Source of the DNA: Allolobophora icterica
Lineage: Eukaryota > Annelida > Clitellata > Crassiclitellata > Lumbricidae
DNA: 64,000 nt
NCBI GenBank assembly: GCA_963556255.1
Contig: OY744607.1
Location: forward strand, 4,403,958 to 4,467,957
Reading direction: 5' to 3'
Positions 1 through 8,581 of this stretch are shown here, in pieces. The notes under the pieces were generated by a model, which worked only from the letters and a program-made list of their open reading frames with translations, was not told where the DNA came from and searched no databases. Made by a program: the position numbers and the translations under genes. Numbering within the stretch: position 1 is the first letter of the stretch; the number at the start of each line of letters is the position of its first letter.

Positions 1-245
1 GGGGCGCCGCCGGGCTTTAAAAAATTGGACGCACACCCTCCCGTCTCCTCCCATCCACACATGGGCGTACGGAGTGGGGGGGGACAAAGGGGCATTTGCT
101 CCCTCCTGGATTTGGAAAGTTGTCACGTTTTCTGTGTTCGTGAATAATGCAAAAACGTCATTTTGCCCCTCCTGCATGGAAAAATGTTGCCCCCTATAAA
201 AATGTTGCGCCCCCTAAAAAATTCCTGCGGACGCCTATGCATCCA
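1..245. repeat. Probable interspersed-repeat relic with G/C runs
   Basis: Non-coding stretch with runs of G or C and near-repeated phrases around GTTGCCCCCT and GTTGCGCCCCCT. It ends at ACGCCTATG (231-239). The same 9-mer or its complement occurs beside similar G/C-run sequence at 2256-2264 and 25846-25854. This suggests a dispersed family, but the outer edge lies outside the window. Confidence 0.3.
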
Positions 246-920
246 CGCCCGTCTCCTGTTTGCCACTCGTAGTCATGCACCGAAAATGACTCAGAGTGAC
301 TAATAAAAGAACAGTACAACACACGCATATGATATCATATTATTTATACATACTGTATACAGTGTATGGTAAACCAAAATTACACAGTGAAATTGTCAAA
401 AATATCGATGCGATGCCTAATCCTTGCGTGGATTTGATTTGGTGGGTGGACGCACGTGCGTCCAGTGCGTCACGCTGCCGGTGTCACGAAATAGAGTATC
501 CCCCATACATGCGTATCCCCCTTAGCGAAATGGAGTATTCGGTTTAGTTTGCATTTTTGGCGGTTTCTAAGTGTATTCAGTCGTACTGTTTGGATTTATT
601 GCACACATAAAATTTTTGATTTGCGTATCTTTAGTTTGTACGTTGACCTGAAATCAATTAGCTTTGTTTTTGGTGATTTTGACTGGAATTTCGTCGAGGC
701 TATCGTGATGCGTATGACGAGGGAGGATAGAATGGTTCATCCCACCGGATACTCTAAACCGGTTTATTCCATCCGGGGGGATACGCTTTAGGGGAGATAG
801 AATATCTCGGGACACCGGCGCTCCTGATCTTTAGTTTTCGTCTATGCACAAGAAAGCCAAGTCGACGGAACCAGCTTATTCACGTACGCTCAGTCAGATC
901 CAGAATCGGTGGACCGTGGA
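246..920. other. Gene-free stretch
   Basis: No convincing coding region or RNA gene was seen. Short open frames have no recognisable domain. A phrase near 860-880 (CCAGCTTATTCACG) matches the core of a dispersed repeat seen at 28005, 31925, 32760 and 46590, so part of it is probably an old repeat. Confidence 0.5.
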
Positions 921-1262
921 GGGTAGCAGTGGCGGCGTCGCCTTTGCTTGTGGAGGGGTCTGTAGAGTAGTGGATGACACACTGTCGTGAAGAGCTAAAG
1001 GTACCAAGATCGAACCCCGCAGCCCCGTAAGGTTTTTTCCAGCCTTCCACTCGCTAGGTGGCAGTGGTTAAATGAATAGTAGGCCATGTTGGCGCCGCTT
1101 CGCTGGCGCTTAAATACAGTTATATTCGACTCCTGTAAAACTGTTATCATGTGCTTCTACTGTATACATGTATGTAAGGCGCCCTGCGTGGCTGCCGTTT
1201 CTACTATGTGTATGTTCACTGTACAGCGCAGTGCGTTTGCAGGCGCTTAATTAAAGAACACA
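921..1262 (+). mobile_element. Probable tRNA-derived SINE
   Basis: A pol III type-2 promoter-like head is visible: an A-box-like TAGAGTAGTGG at 963-973 and a B-box-like GATCGAACCCC at 1008-1018. The spacing of about 35 bases fits a tRNA-like promoter. The 3' part ends with a GC-rich segment at 1221-1249 that recurs identically over 29 bases at 47111-47139, followed in both places by A/T-rich sequence. The tRNA of origin and the exact ends were not determined. Confidence 0.45.
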
Positions 1263-1274
1263 TTATTATAAGTT

Positions 1275-1298
1275 GTGGTACGGCTTTTGCCGTACCAC
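1275..1298. repeat. Perfect 10-bp-stem hairpin
   Basis: GTGGTACGGC, four T, then GCCGTACCAC form a perfect stem-loop. Related GGTACGGC/GCCGTACC phrases recur to 1355, so this is probably the core of a small inverted-repeat relic. No target duplication was recognised. Confidence 0.5.
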
Positions 1299-1599
1299 TT
1301 TTTAAGATGGTACGGCAACAACATACTTTTGCGGTATCACTTTTAGCCGTACCCCTATATAATTTGCCGTAGGCCCCTACTACTTTTCAAATCGTGGCGC
1401 CGCCACTGGAGGGTAGTAAGGGTTGGGCTCAGTCCAAATCCTAGGGTCACAATGGTAGACAGTAGGCCTAGAGCCCTAGAGTACTAGACAGTGGAAAGGC
1501 CATGCTTGGTGGAAGGTGTATTTGATTGGAACGATAGCGAAAAGAGGACGATTGAATGTCGGAATAAGGTAATTTTATTTAATAGGAATGTTCAGCTTC

Positions 1600-1838
1600 T
1601 AAACGCTTTCAAGTTTTCAGTTTTCAGCCTTGAATGCGTTGCATTTCTTTTTATCTCTCCACATGCACGTCTTTCGCTCAAAACTCAACACTGCTCTTTT
1701 ACAACTCGCGCCTATAAACTTATAGGGTTGGGCTGGGAGCGCCTCTGAATAGCTCCTTGAAGGAGCGCTATATAAATGCTTGATTGATTGATTAATTGAT
1801 TGATTGACTGACTGACTGATTGATTGATTGAATGAAGA
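1600..1838 (+). mobile_element. LINE 3' end, truncated
   Basis: The reading frame near 1640-1745 resembles the extreme C-terminus of CR1/L2-like LINE proteins (KTQHCSFTTRAYKLIG, then GLGWERL and a stop). The stop overlaps the recurrent 3' hairpin, GGGAGCGCCTCTGAATAG then GGAGCGCTATATAAAT (1735-1777). A (TTGA)n-type tail runs to about 1836. No reverse-transcriptase core remains. Confidence 0.65.
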
Positions 1839-3200
1839 ATTAAGCAACCATAAACGATATTTTACATATTGATCGGAACATGTTCAGTATGGAAAAGATG
1901 CGATAGGCTAACCGATACGCGATCATTTTCAGGAGTTTGAGCTGTATTAATTGCACTGTAAAAGAAACTTATCACCTACTTACTTAATTAGATCTGATTT
2001 CACGTATTCCGTAGATAATATTATATGGAGACAAATCCACTACGACGCGTGATAGCAATGTGGCTAATTTATAGCCCGTCAGTTTCCACACTACGGTTTA
2101 AGTGTCCCATCGGAAAATTAAAAGGGCACTGGCGTAAACTTGTCGAAAATATGGGAAGGGGGGGATTTGGTTATTCATTCTACACTTGTTGCATTGGGTG
2201 TACAGTCCATCTCAATTATTGGTGGGGGTATGTGCCCCGGTTCCCCCCACAGTCTACGCCTATGGCAAAGGGTCGTTAATAGGGTACTGGCCCCTGGCGC
2301 TGTAGCAGGATTCCGGACTGAGAGAAATGTTAAGGTCATGAAGCCGCTTTGGTGACCTCAAATGAACCTATTCGGTGAGGCTGACAACAAGATGCCAACT
2401 ATAGGAACTTTTGTTAAACTTGAGGCGCATATTGTAAGTTAGCCTATCATGAACTGTAGATCTGTGAACGATTGAAGTGGCAGATGTTGCACTGTGCACT
2501 GTGTGCAGTGCTGACATTGCATGTTAAAGTCTACGAAATGACTGCTATATAACGTTTCTCCGAAAACTTGAACAAACACCTGGAACATCGTAAAACATAA
2601 ATGTTTTAATCATGAGAAAATAAATAATTAAAGCAATAATTATTACTAGTAGTTTAGTCTTAAATACAGTTCGCCAAGTTCACCGTACTAACATGTCGCC
2701 TTTTGATCACTTTAATACCAACATATAATCTACAAAACTGTTCTATGAACAACTGAAAACCGCTGATGTGCATGGCGTCCACAGAGTAGGTAGGCGTCTG
2801 GAACCCTGACGGTTGAGTTGGTCTTCGGCCTTACGGAAATGTCCACTGATGTCGGGGCTCCACCCCAGATCCCTTCTGGAGTAGCTTAACGGCGCTTCCT
2901 CAGCCGTCCTTGCTGAGAGGTTGAGGAACAGCATGCAGTTGACATTTCTGAGTATTTTAGGCGTTGATTCCTCGGCCATCTCGACTCAACTTCCGTCTCT
3001 TCTGCCTTCTAATCTAGTCTTCTGTCATCCTCCTTCTTATCCCTCGGCTCACACCTCAAGGACAACGACAAAATACACAACACAAAACTACCGACAAAGT
3101 ATGGGCTTACGGGGTTTCACGCCACGCCAGAGGCCCCACTGCCGAAAATGAGCTTACGGGATTTTAAGCCAACGCCAGAGGCCCAGCAGGAGCTACGACT
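1839..3200. other. Gene-free stretch
   Basis: No supported gene. A G/C-run repeat fragment at about 2195-2264 ends in ACGCCTATG. Short open frames at 2743-3151 have no recognisable domain on either strand. Confidence 0.45.
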
Positions 3201-3201
3201 A

Positions 3202-3216
3202 ACACACACACGCACG

Positions 3217-3301
<85 letters not shown>
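3202..3301. repeat. (CA)n microsatellite
   Basis: About 100 bases of nearly pure CA, with a few CG interruptions at the left end. Valine/cysteine-rich frames across it are repeat artefacts. Confidence 0.97.
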
Positions 3302-3302
<1 letters not shown>

Positions 3303-3689
3303 ACCCCGACGACACAGAGCCATATAGTGCAACCGTAACCTTCATCAAGATCGATCCATCTCACCAAAGGACAGAATCATCACCGCCCGCCACAGATACC
3401 TATAGAAACACAGTAAAACAACTAAGGTTATTAATAGACGTTATGACAGATATAGTATCATCATAGGAAAGAATAATATGCAAGATTATCCTCGTTTGTC
3501 GGCACCGCACTGACTTTCATCAGGAAGCTTCATATTCCAGTCTTAAGTCAACCTGGTGAGCGATCATTGTGCTCAGCTTCTCCTGCCATTAAGCGGGTAT
3601 ATCGCGCCCCAGTATATCAACTCAAACCCATTGTATCTTATCACGACAAGGATCTTCCTCTGGGAACAGTCTTCCGCCATACATCCCTC

Positions 3690-3800
3690 AAGTCTCGTTT
3701 CTTTAGCTGTGGCTGAGCTGGGAGCGCCTCTGAGTAGGTATCAGGTAGCTTGAAGAGGCACTATATCACATCTTTAGAATGAATGAATGAATGAATACAT
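3690..3800 (+). mobile_element. LINE 3' terminal hairpin with (GAAT)n tail
   Basis: Contains GGGAGCGCCTCTGAGTAG followed by GAAGAGGCACTATATCAC, the same terminal hairpin as at 1735 and 6940. A short (GAAT)n tail at about 3777-3797 follows. Only the 3' untranslated end and a few decayed codons survive. Confidence 0.6.
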
Positions 3801-3956
3801 GCGTGCTGTTGTATTCAACTCTGTTTAGCAAACATTTTCAAAACGTCTTTAAAACGCACTTAAATATCTATAGACGAGTTAGTGTTAGACAGTCATGCAC
3901 GCAGCGCCTTTGTCAGGTAACCGGCTACAACACGTGACAACAAGTGACTTGATACA

Positions 3957-4070
3957 TTCATGCATACATACATATTCACATGCATACATACGTGCATACA
4001 TAGACATAAAAGAGCATACGTGCATACATACATACATACATACATACATACCTACATACATACATACATA
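3957..4070. repeat. (CATA)n microsatellite, imperfect
   Basis: CATACATA-type tetranucleotide repeats with CATG and other variants. The track runs directly into the roughly 90-bp minisatellite that starts near 4071. Confidence 0.9.
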
Positions 4071-4208
4071 GAAGAAATATTTCCAACGATAGAATTTCCC
4101 TAAACTCCATTTACCCAAGACACCGAACCCATACATTTTTACCTCGTGGGAGATAACCACAACGCAGAAGCATTACCCTCAAAAGGATTACCTTTAACCC
4201 CATTTACC

Positions 4209-5092
4209 CAGTCTTGTTGTCCTCGAGACCAAGGTCTTGGTCTCGAGTGCACTCGAGTTCGTTTTTAAAAGTCTTGGTCTTGGTCTTGGTCTTGAGGTTC
4301 AAGGTCTTGGTCTTGGTCTTGGTCTTGAGGTTCAAGGTCTTGGTCTTGGTCTTGGTCTTGAGGTTCAAAGTCTTGGTCTTGGTCTCGCAAGACCAAGACC
4401 AAGACCGGCTGTCAATATGAACAGTCATTTAACAATACTAAAGAATTCTGTATCAAGCCTGCTTGCGTCATACGACCAATATCTATGGATGGATACGTCT
4501 TGTTGGTCAGGAAAACCCATTGGTAGCAGCAACAATTATTCTGTATCAGACGGTACGGTAAACCTTCAAAAGGGCCACTATCTGTACATTTATATCCAGT
4601 GCTTGAAAAGCTTCTGTGTGTGTCAGCGACTTCAGCACCTGTAGAACGTATTATAAATTTATTCACACGGCGGAATTTTTATGAGGCCCACCAGGCACGT
4701 CTTGCTCAGAAAATTCTGAGCGAATTGGTTTTTATAAAATACAAAAGGCATTTGGAATAATAGTTTGCATGAAGGACTTTTGAATACAAATTCGGATTTC
4801 TCTGCAGTTTGCATTTAAAGTTAATTTGCTTGAATAAAATAAAAGACTCATGTTTTCATTAAAATAGCGAATATTCCGACTTGACAATTTTAGAAGTTTT
4901 GAGCTGATTGCGATTTTTTTGGTCTTGGTCTTGGTCTTGGTCTTGAGGTTCAAGGTCTTGGTCTTGGTCTTGGTCTCGAGGTTCAAGGTCTTGGTCTTGG
5001 TCTTGAGGTTCAAGGTCTTGGTCTTGGTCTTGAGGTTCAAGGTCTTGGTCTTGGTCTTGGTCTTGAGGCTTAAGGTCTTGACAACAAGACTG
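4209..5092. mobile_element. Decayed hAT-type DNA transposon with subterminal GGTCTT arrays
   Basis: The 884-bp element has 13-bp terminal inverted repeats, CAGTCTTGTTGTC (4209-4221) and GACAACAAGACTG (5080-5092). It is flanked by a perfect 8-bp duplication, CATTTACC (4201-4208 and 5093-5100). An 8-bp duplication and termini beginning CAG are characteristic of the hAT superfamily. The left end carries a 12-bp-stem palindrome (4222-4247), and both ends hold GGTCTT minisatellite arrays in the same orientation. The middle retains a broken transposase C-terminus. A 260-bp relative is at 53092-53351. Confidence 0.85.
4610..4760 (+). pseudogene. hAT transposase C-terminus, frameshifted remnant
   Basis: One frame reads SATSAPVERI and another, slightly downstream, reads FSHGGIFMRPTR. 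The first frame then resumes with ARLAQKILSELVFIK before a stop. This series matches the conserved C-terminal dimerisation segment of hAT transposases, where an (P)ATSAPxERxFS motif precedes the ARL...LVFLK helix. At least two frame changes separate the pieces, so no working enzyme is encoded. It lies inside the element with hAT-type ends and an 8-bp duplication, which supports the assignment independently. Confidence 0.75.
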
Positions 5093-5463
5093 CATTTACC
5101 CCAGACGTCGAACCTTATTTAACTTCGAAGAAAATAACCACAAAGAAGAAACATTGCCCCCGAAAAGAATACTTAAACTCCATTTACCTAAGATATCGAA
5201 CCCCATATAACTTGGAAAGAGAAGATACATTACCCTCGAAAGGATTGCCTTGAACTCCATTTTACCTAAGATAGGCCTACCGAACCCCATTTAACTTGGA
5301 AAGAGATATCCACAAAGAAGAAACATTACCCTCGAAAGGATTGCCTTAAACTCCATTTACCTAAGATACCGAGCCCCATTTAACTTAGAAGGAGATACCC
5401 AAGAAGAAGAAACGCTGCCCTCGAAAGGTTACCTTAAACTCCATTTGCCTAAGATACCGAACC

Positions 5464-6153
5464 CGGTCTGCTTTTGGCTTTTGCCGTTAATGGGATTGAT
5501 ATCACGTTGTTGGCCAAGTGTTGACGTAATGTGATTTGTCAGCCTAATACACACCCACCCTGCCCACACACCAAAATCCCACCCCATCCCTCGACCCCCA
5601 CCCACGCACCACCAAACTCACACACCATGCCCACAAACATCCACTCACCCCACGCGATGTAGTGGATCATTTTCTGGTGAGATGTAGTTGACCACAAGGT
5701 GGTTTTATGTAGTTGACCCAGCTGACGTCATGTAGTTGGTCAAACGTTGAGGTCATGTATGTTCACCAGGTGTTGAAGAAATCATGCTGTTGGCCAGTGA
5801 TCTTGTGAAGTCTTTTCTGGGCAACCTACATGTATATTGAACAGTATTTTAGTTGATTGTAATGAAAGCTTGAATGAATGAAGGAATGAATGTAACGATT
5901 GGGAAACATTAGTGAGTGAAATTGAATAAATAATGACTCGCCCTCACCACCATACTCATTCTCTACCCCAACATTATTTTCGAAAAATCAGATCTGGTCC
6001 ATGCATGGGTCGGATAGGGTAGGGCGGATTCGCATCTCGTCTCTATGGGTTCTTCGCCACCAGAATGCCTAGGCCTACTGTTTACCCCGCGTTAAGACAC
6101 TAAAAGCAAATTTATACATACCTACTCATAGACTAATCGGCCAGCTCTCCCCT
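5464..6153. other. Gene-free stretch
   Basis: No supported gene. A degenerate direct repeat at about 5655-5775 uses the phrase ATGTAGTTGACC with variants (GATGTAGTTGACC, TATGTAGTTGACCC, CATGTAGTTGGTC). A short (GAAT)-like run follows at 5865-5895. Confidence 0.45.
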
Positions 6154-6330
<177 letters not shown>

Positions 6331-6339
6331 AACCTATAC

Positions 6340-7034
6340 ACACACGTTGTGCCAAATTTCGACAACGTTGGAACAATGCTGGACAACACTTGGCCAGTTT
6401 GAGGGCTGTAAGAAGATCAGTTTCTCCTTCAGTGTTCACTACTATGGTCCATGCCTTCATTTGCTGCCGCATTGACTATTGCAATTCATTGTTTGCTGGG
6501 CTCCCTAAAGCGCGCCTTTCATCTCTGCAGTCTGTTCTGAATGCGGCTGCCAGGCTCATTGCCCGTTTTCCTCGCTTCTCTCACATAACTACCTGTATGA
6601 CTGATGTACTTCACTGGCTTCCCGTTGCTTCCCGCATCCAATACAAGGTTCTTCTCCTGGTCTCTAGGACTCAACTGGGAAAAGCTCCTAAATACCTCTG
6701 TGACCTAATGTGCAAACCTCTATCTGCTCTGTCTTCCCGCCCTCTTCGGTCTGCTGACCGCTTTGATCTGCTTGTCCCTCGCGCAAGGACTTCGATGGCT
6801 CAGCATCGTGCTTTTGCCATCCTTGGCCCTTCCCTTTGGAATGACCTGCCCCCCTCTCTCCGTAGCAAGATATTGCTTGGGATCTCGCCTTCTTCTCTCC
6901 GCTGCCTAAAGACCTTTCTTTTCCCTCGGGGCTGACACGCTGGGAGCGCCTCTGAATAGTCTATGCTGTGAGAGGCGCTTTATAAATAATCATATAAGAT
7001 AAGATAAGATAAGATAAGATAAGATACGATAAGA
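6340..7034 (+). pseudogene. 5'-truncated LINE (CR1/L2-like) reverse-transcriptase C-terminus
   Basis: An open frame continues to a stop at 6935 and encodes the C-terminal part of a non-LTR retrotransposon polyprotein, after the catalytic RT core. Motifs include IDYCNSLFAGLP, VLNAAARLIA, VLHWLPVASRIQYK, RTSMAQHRAFAILGPSLWND and a C-terminal KTFLFPRG. The 5' end is truncated close to the microsatellite. The 3' UTR holds the recurrent hairpin (GGGAGCGCCTCTGAATAG then GAGGCGCTTTATAAAT, 6942-6988) and a (AAGAT)n tail at about 6995-7034. No RT active site is present, so it is a dead copy, though the remaining frame is uninterrupted and fairly young. Confidence 0.85.
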
Positions 7035-7686
7035 ACATTATCCCAGTTTGTACAGGCTGAGCATAACTAAATGGCCGACTAGCAGTACTATTGCTAGGAT
7101 ATGAATTAGATTGTCTTAAATTCATAGTTACGTAGGCTACTGGATTATTCGAGACTAAGCTGCATGCATGGCCCTTGAAAGTAGGCCTAATTAATCTGTT
7201 GATTCATCATTTAGTTATTTATCCACCTGCAGCCTTAAAGAGGAAAACTTCTTACGTCTGGCTTCGAATTTCTCGCTTCTTTTGATCGATGATTCTCCTG
7301 TTGATATGATATTAGCAGGAATCACTTCGGTCATCGTTTGTTCTCTGCCTTAACTTCTCCAGTTGAACATCCAGTTTCTGGTATTTTTCTAATCGAAGTA
7401 AATATCTTCGAAACGACCTTCATCCTTGCTGTCGCCTTTCCAAATGAACTACTCGGCTTGTCTCCATGACTCGGAACAATTGAGTAAAGTATGACGTCAT
7501 TGCAACCAAAATGACGTCAAATTGCAACAGAAGATGACATAATCGCAACAGTCGCAAAGCTCACGTATTCACTTAGGCATAATTTAGCCCTCAAGATTCT
7601 AAACAATCATCAAGCATTATCATCAGTGTGATAACCATCATCATCACTCTCAATGTTATTAATTATTATTGTCGAAATTATAATAA
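7035..7686. other. Gene-free stretch upstream of the first LTR element
   Basis: No supported gene. Two perfect TGACGTCA palindromes (7492-7499 and 7512-7519) lie 20 bp apart within short direct repeats containing ATTGCAAC. With no adjacent gene, a regulatory role is not supported. Confidence 0.4.
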
Positions 7687-7691
7687 ATAGT

Positions 7692-8167
7692 TGTGAACTG
7701 AGTTTTGTGTACAGTCTTGCAGTGCGAGATATTAGCGTATATATTTAGTGCGCTTACTTTAGTTTCACGTGTATATGTATATATGATAGATGTATAACGT
7801 ATAGTCTTAGTGACACGCGCGGCCGGCCAATCTCGGCAGCGGCGCGCTATATGTATATTATTAGAGTTCGCTTAGGCGCACAGAAGGCAGGTGTGTCAAG
7901 AGGCGCGAAGAATTATGCTGACTAGAGAAGTTTGAATTCGAGTGTGTTCGCTGTAGTAGTCTGGCTGACTAGTTGAGTTGTAATCGAATTGAGTTCTGTC
8001 TGTTTGTTTCTTATTAAACTAAAAGATATTAAACTGTGTTGCTGATTAATTCAGGTTATACTTATACGTAGAATTAGTGTTCAAAAGGTGAACGTTAAAT
8101 AGGCGTTAAGTACGAAGAGAACAAGGATTTAATCAGAAGGATTGTCAACGGAAGGATAGGGTTGACA
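7692..8167 (+). repeat. 5' LTR of copy 1 (476 bp)
   Basis: Begins TGTGAACTGAG and ends GGGTTGACA, matching 14149-14624. It contains TATA-like stretches (about 7737-7790) and a GC-rich GGCCGGCC segment. The promoter and polyadenylation points were not resolved. Confidence 0.95.
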
Positions 8168-8171
8168 TTAT

Positions 8172-8180
8172 TGGTGGCAG
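8172..8180 (+). promoter_or_regulatory. Candidate primer-binding site, copy 1
   Basis: TGGTGGCAG starts four bases after the LTR end. It begins with TGG, as expected for pairing to a tRNA CCA end. The same nine bases follow the LTR in copy 2 (18302-18310), while the next bases differ between copies. The tRNA was not identified. Confidence 0.55.
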
Positions 8181-8184
8181 CGTC

Positions 8185-8410
8185 GGTGTGGATAAAAACT
8201 CACGGTGGAATAGCGTCGGTGTGGATAAGAACTCACGGTGGAATATATACTCACGGTGGAATAAATACTCACGGTGGATATAAACTCAGTGGATTAAAAT
8301 TCACTTTATCACCTCCTTCGGCGGATAAAAGAATCTACGACGGTGATAAAAGAATTTACAACGGTGTTAGAAGAATCTACGACGGTGTTAGAAGAATCTA
8401 CGCGTTGTTT
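8185..8410 (+). repeat. Tandem repeats in the 5' leader of copy 1
   Basis: Repeated ACTCACGGTGGA units with spacers of 4-10 bases are followed by units around GAATCTACGACGGTGTTA. Copy 2 has the same unit types in a different number and spacing. Short frames here are not conserved between the copies. Confidence 0.8.
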
Positions 8411-8581
8411 GCTGTGTGACGAGTTTACGATATCATCGACGGTGGAACACGAGAAACGGTAAAAAAATTTCGTTGTTTTCCACGAACAAATATAAAAGAA
8501 ATCCCGTTTGTTTATCGATTCACACACCAAGAAAAACCGTGACTTCTTTGAAAAGAGAAATCACCAAAGTAAACAAGTAAG

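Larger units (their letters stand above)
4071..5463. repeat. Minisatellite of about 90-bp units, split by a hAT element
   Basis: Units carry the recognisable pieces AACTCCATTTACC, AAGATACCGAACCCCATTTAA, a GAAACATTACCCTCGAAAGG phrase and AAGAAGAAAC. One to two units lie at 4071-4208 and about four at 5093-5463. The array is interrupted at 4209-5092 by the transposon annotated separately. Other units supply the unoccupied version of the insertion site, CATTTACC followed by CCAGA or TAAGA. Confidence 0.8.

Noticed and set aside
4237..4644. 135-codon frame with Leu/Gly-rich repeats
   Set aside because: Reading of the GGTCTT minisatellite within the hAT element. The real coding trace there is the broken transposase end in other frames.
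7492..7519. Twin TGACGTCA sites as a CREB-type enhancer
   Set aside because: They lie in short repeats with no adjacent gene, and TGACGTCA also occurs elsewhere in gene-free parts of the window.
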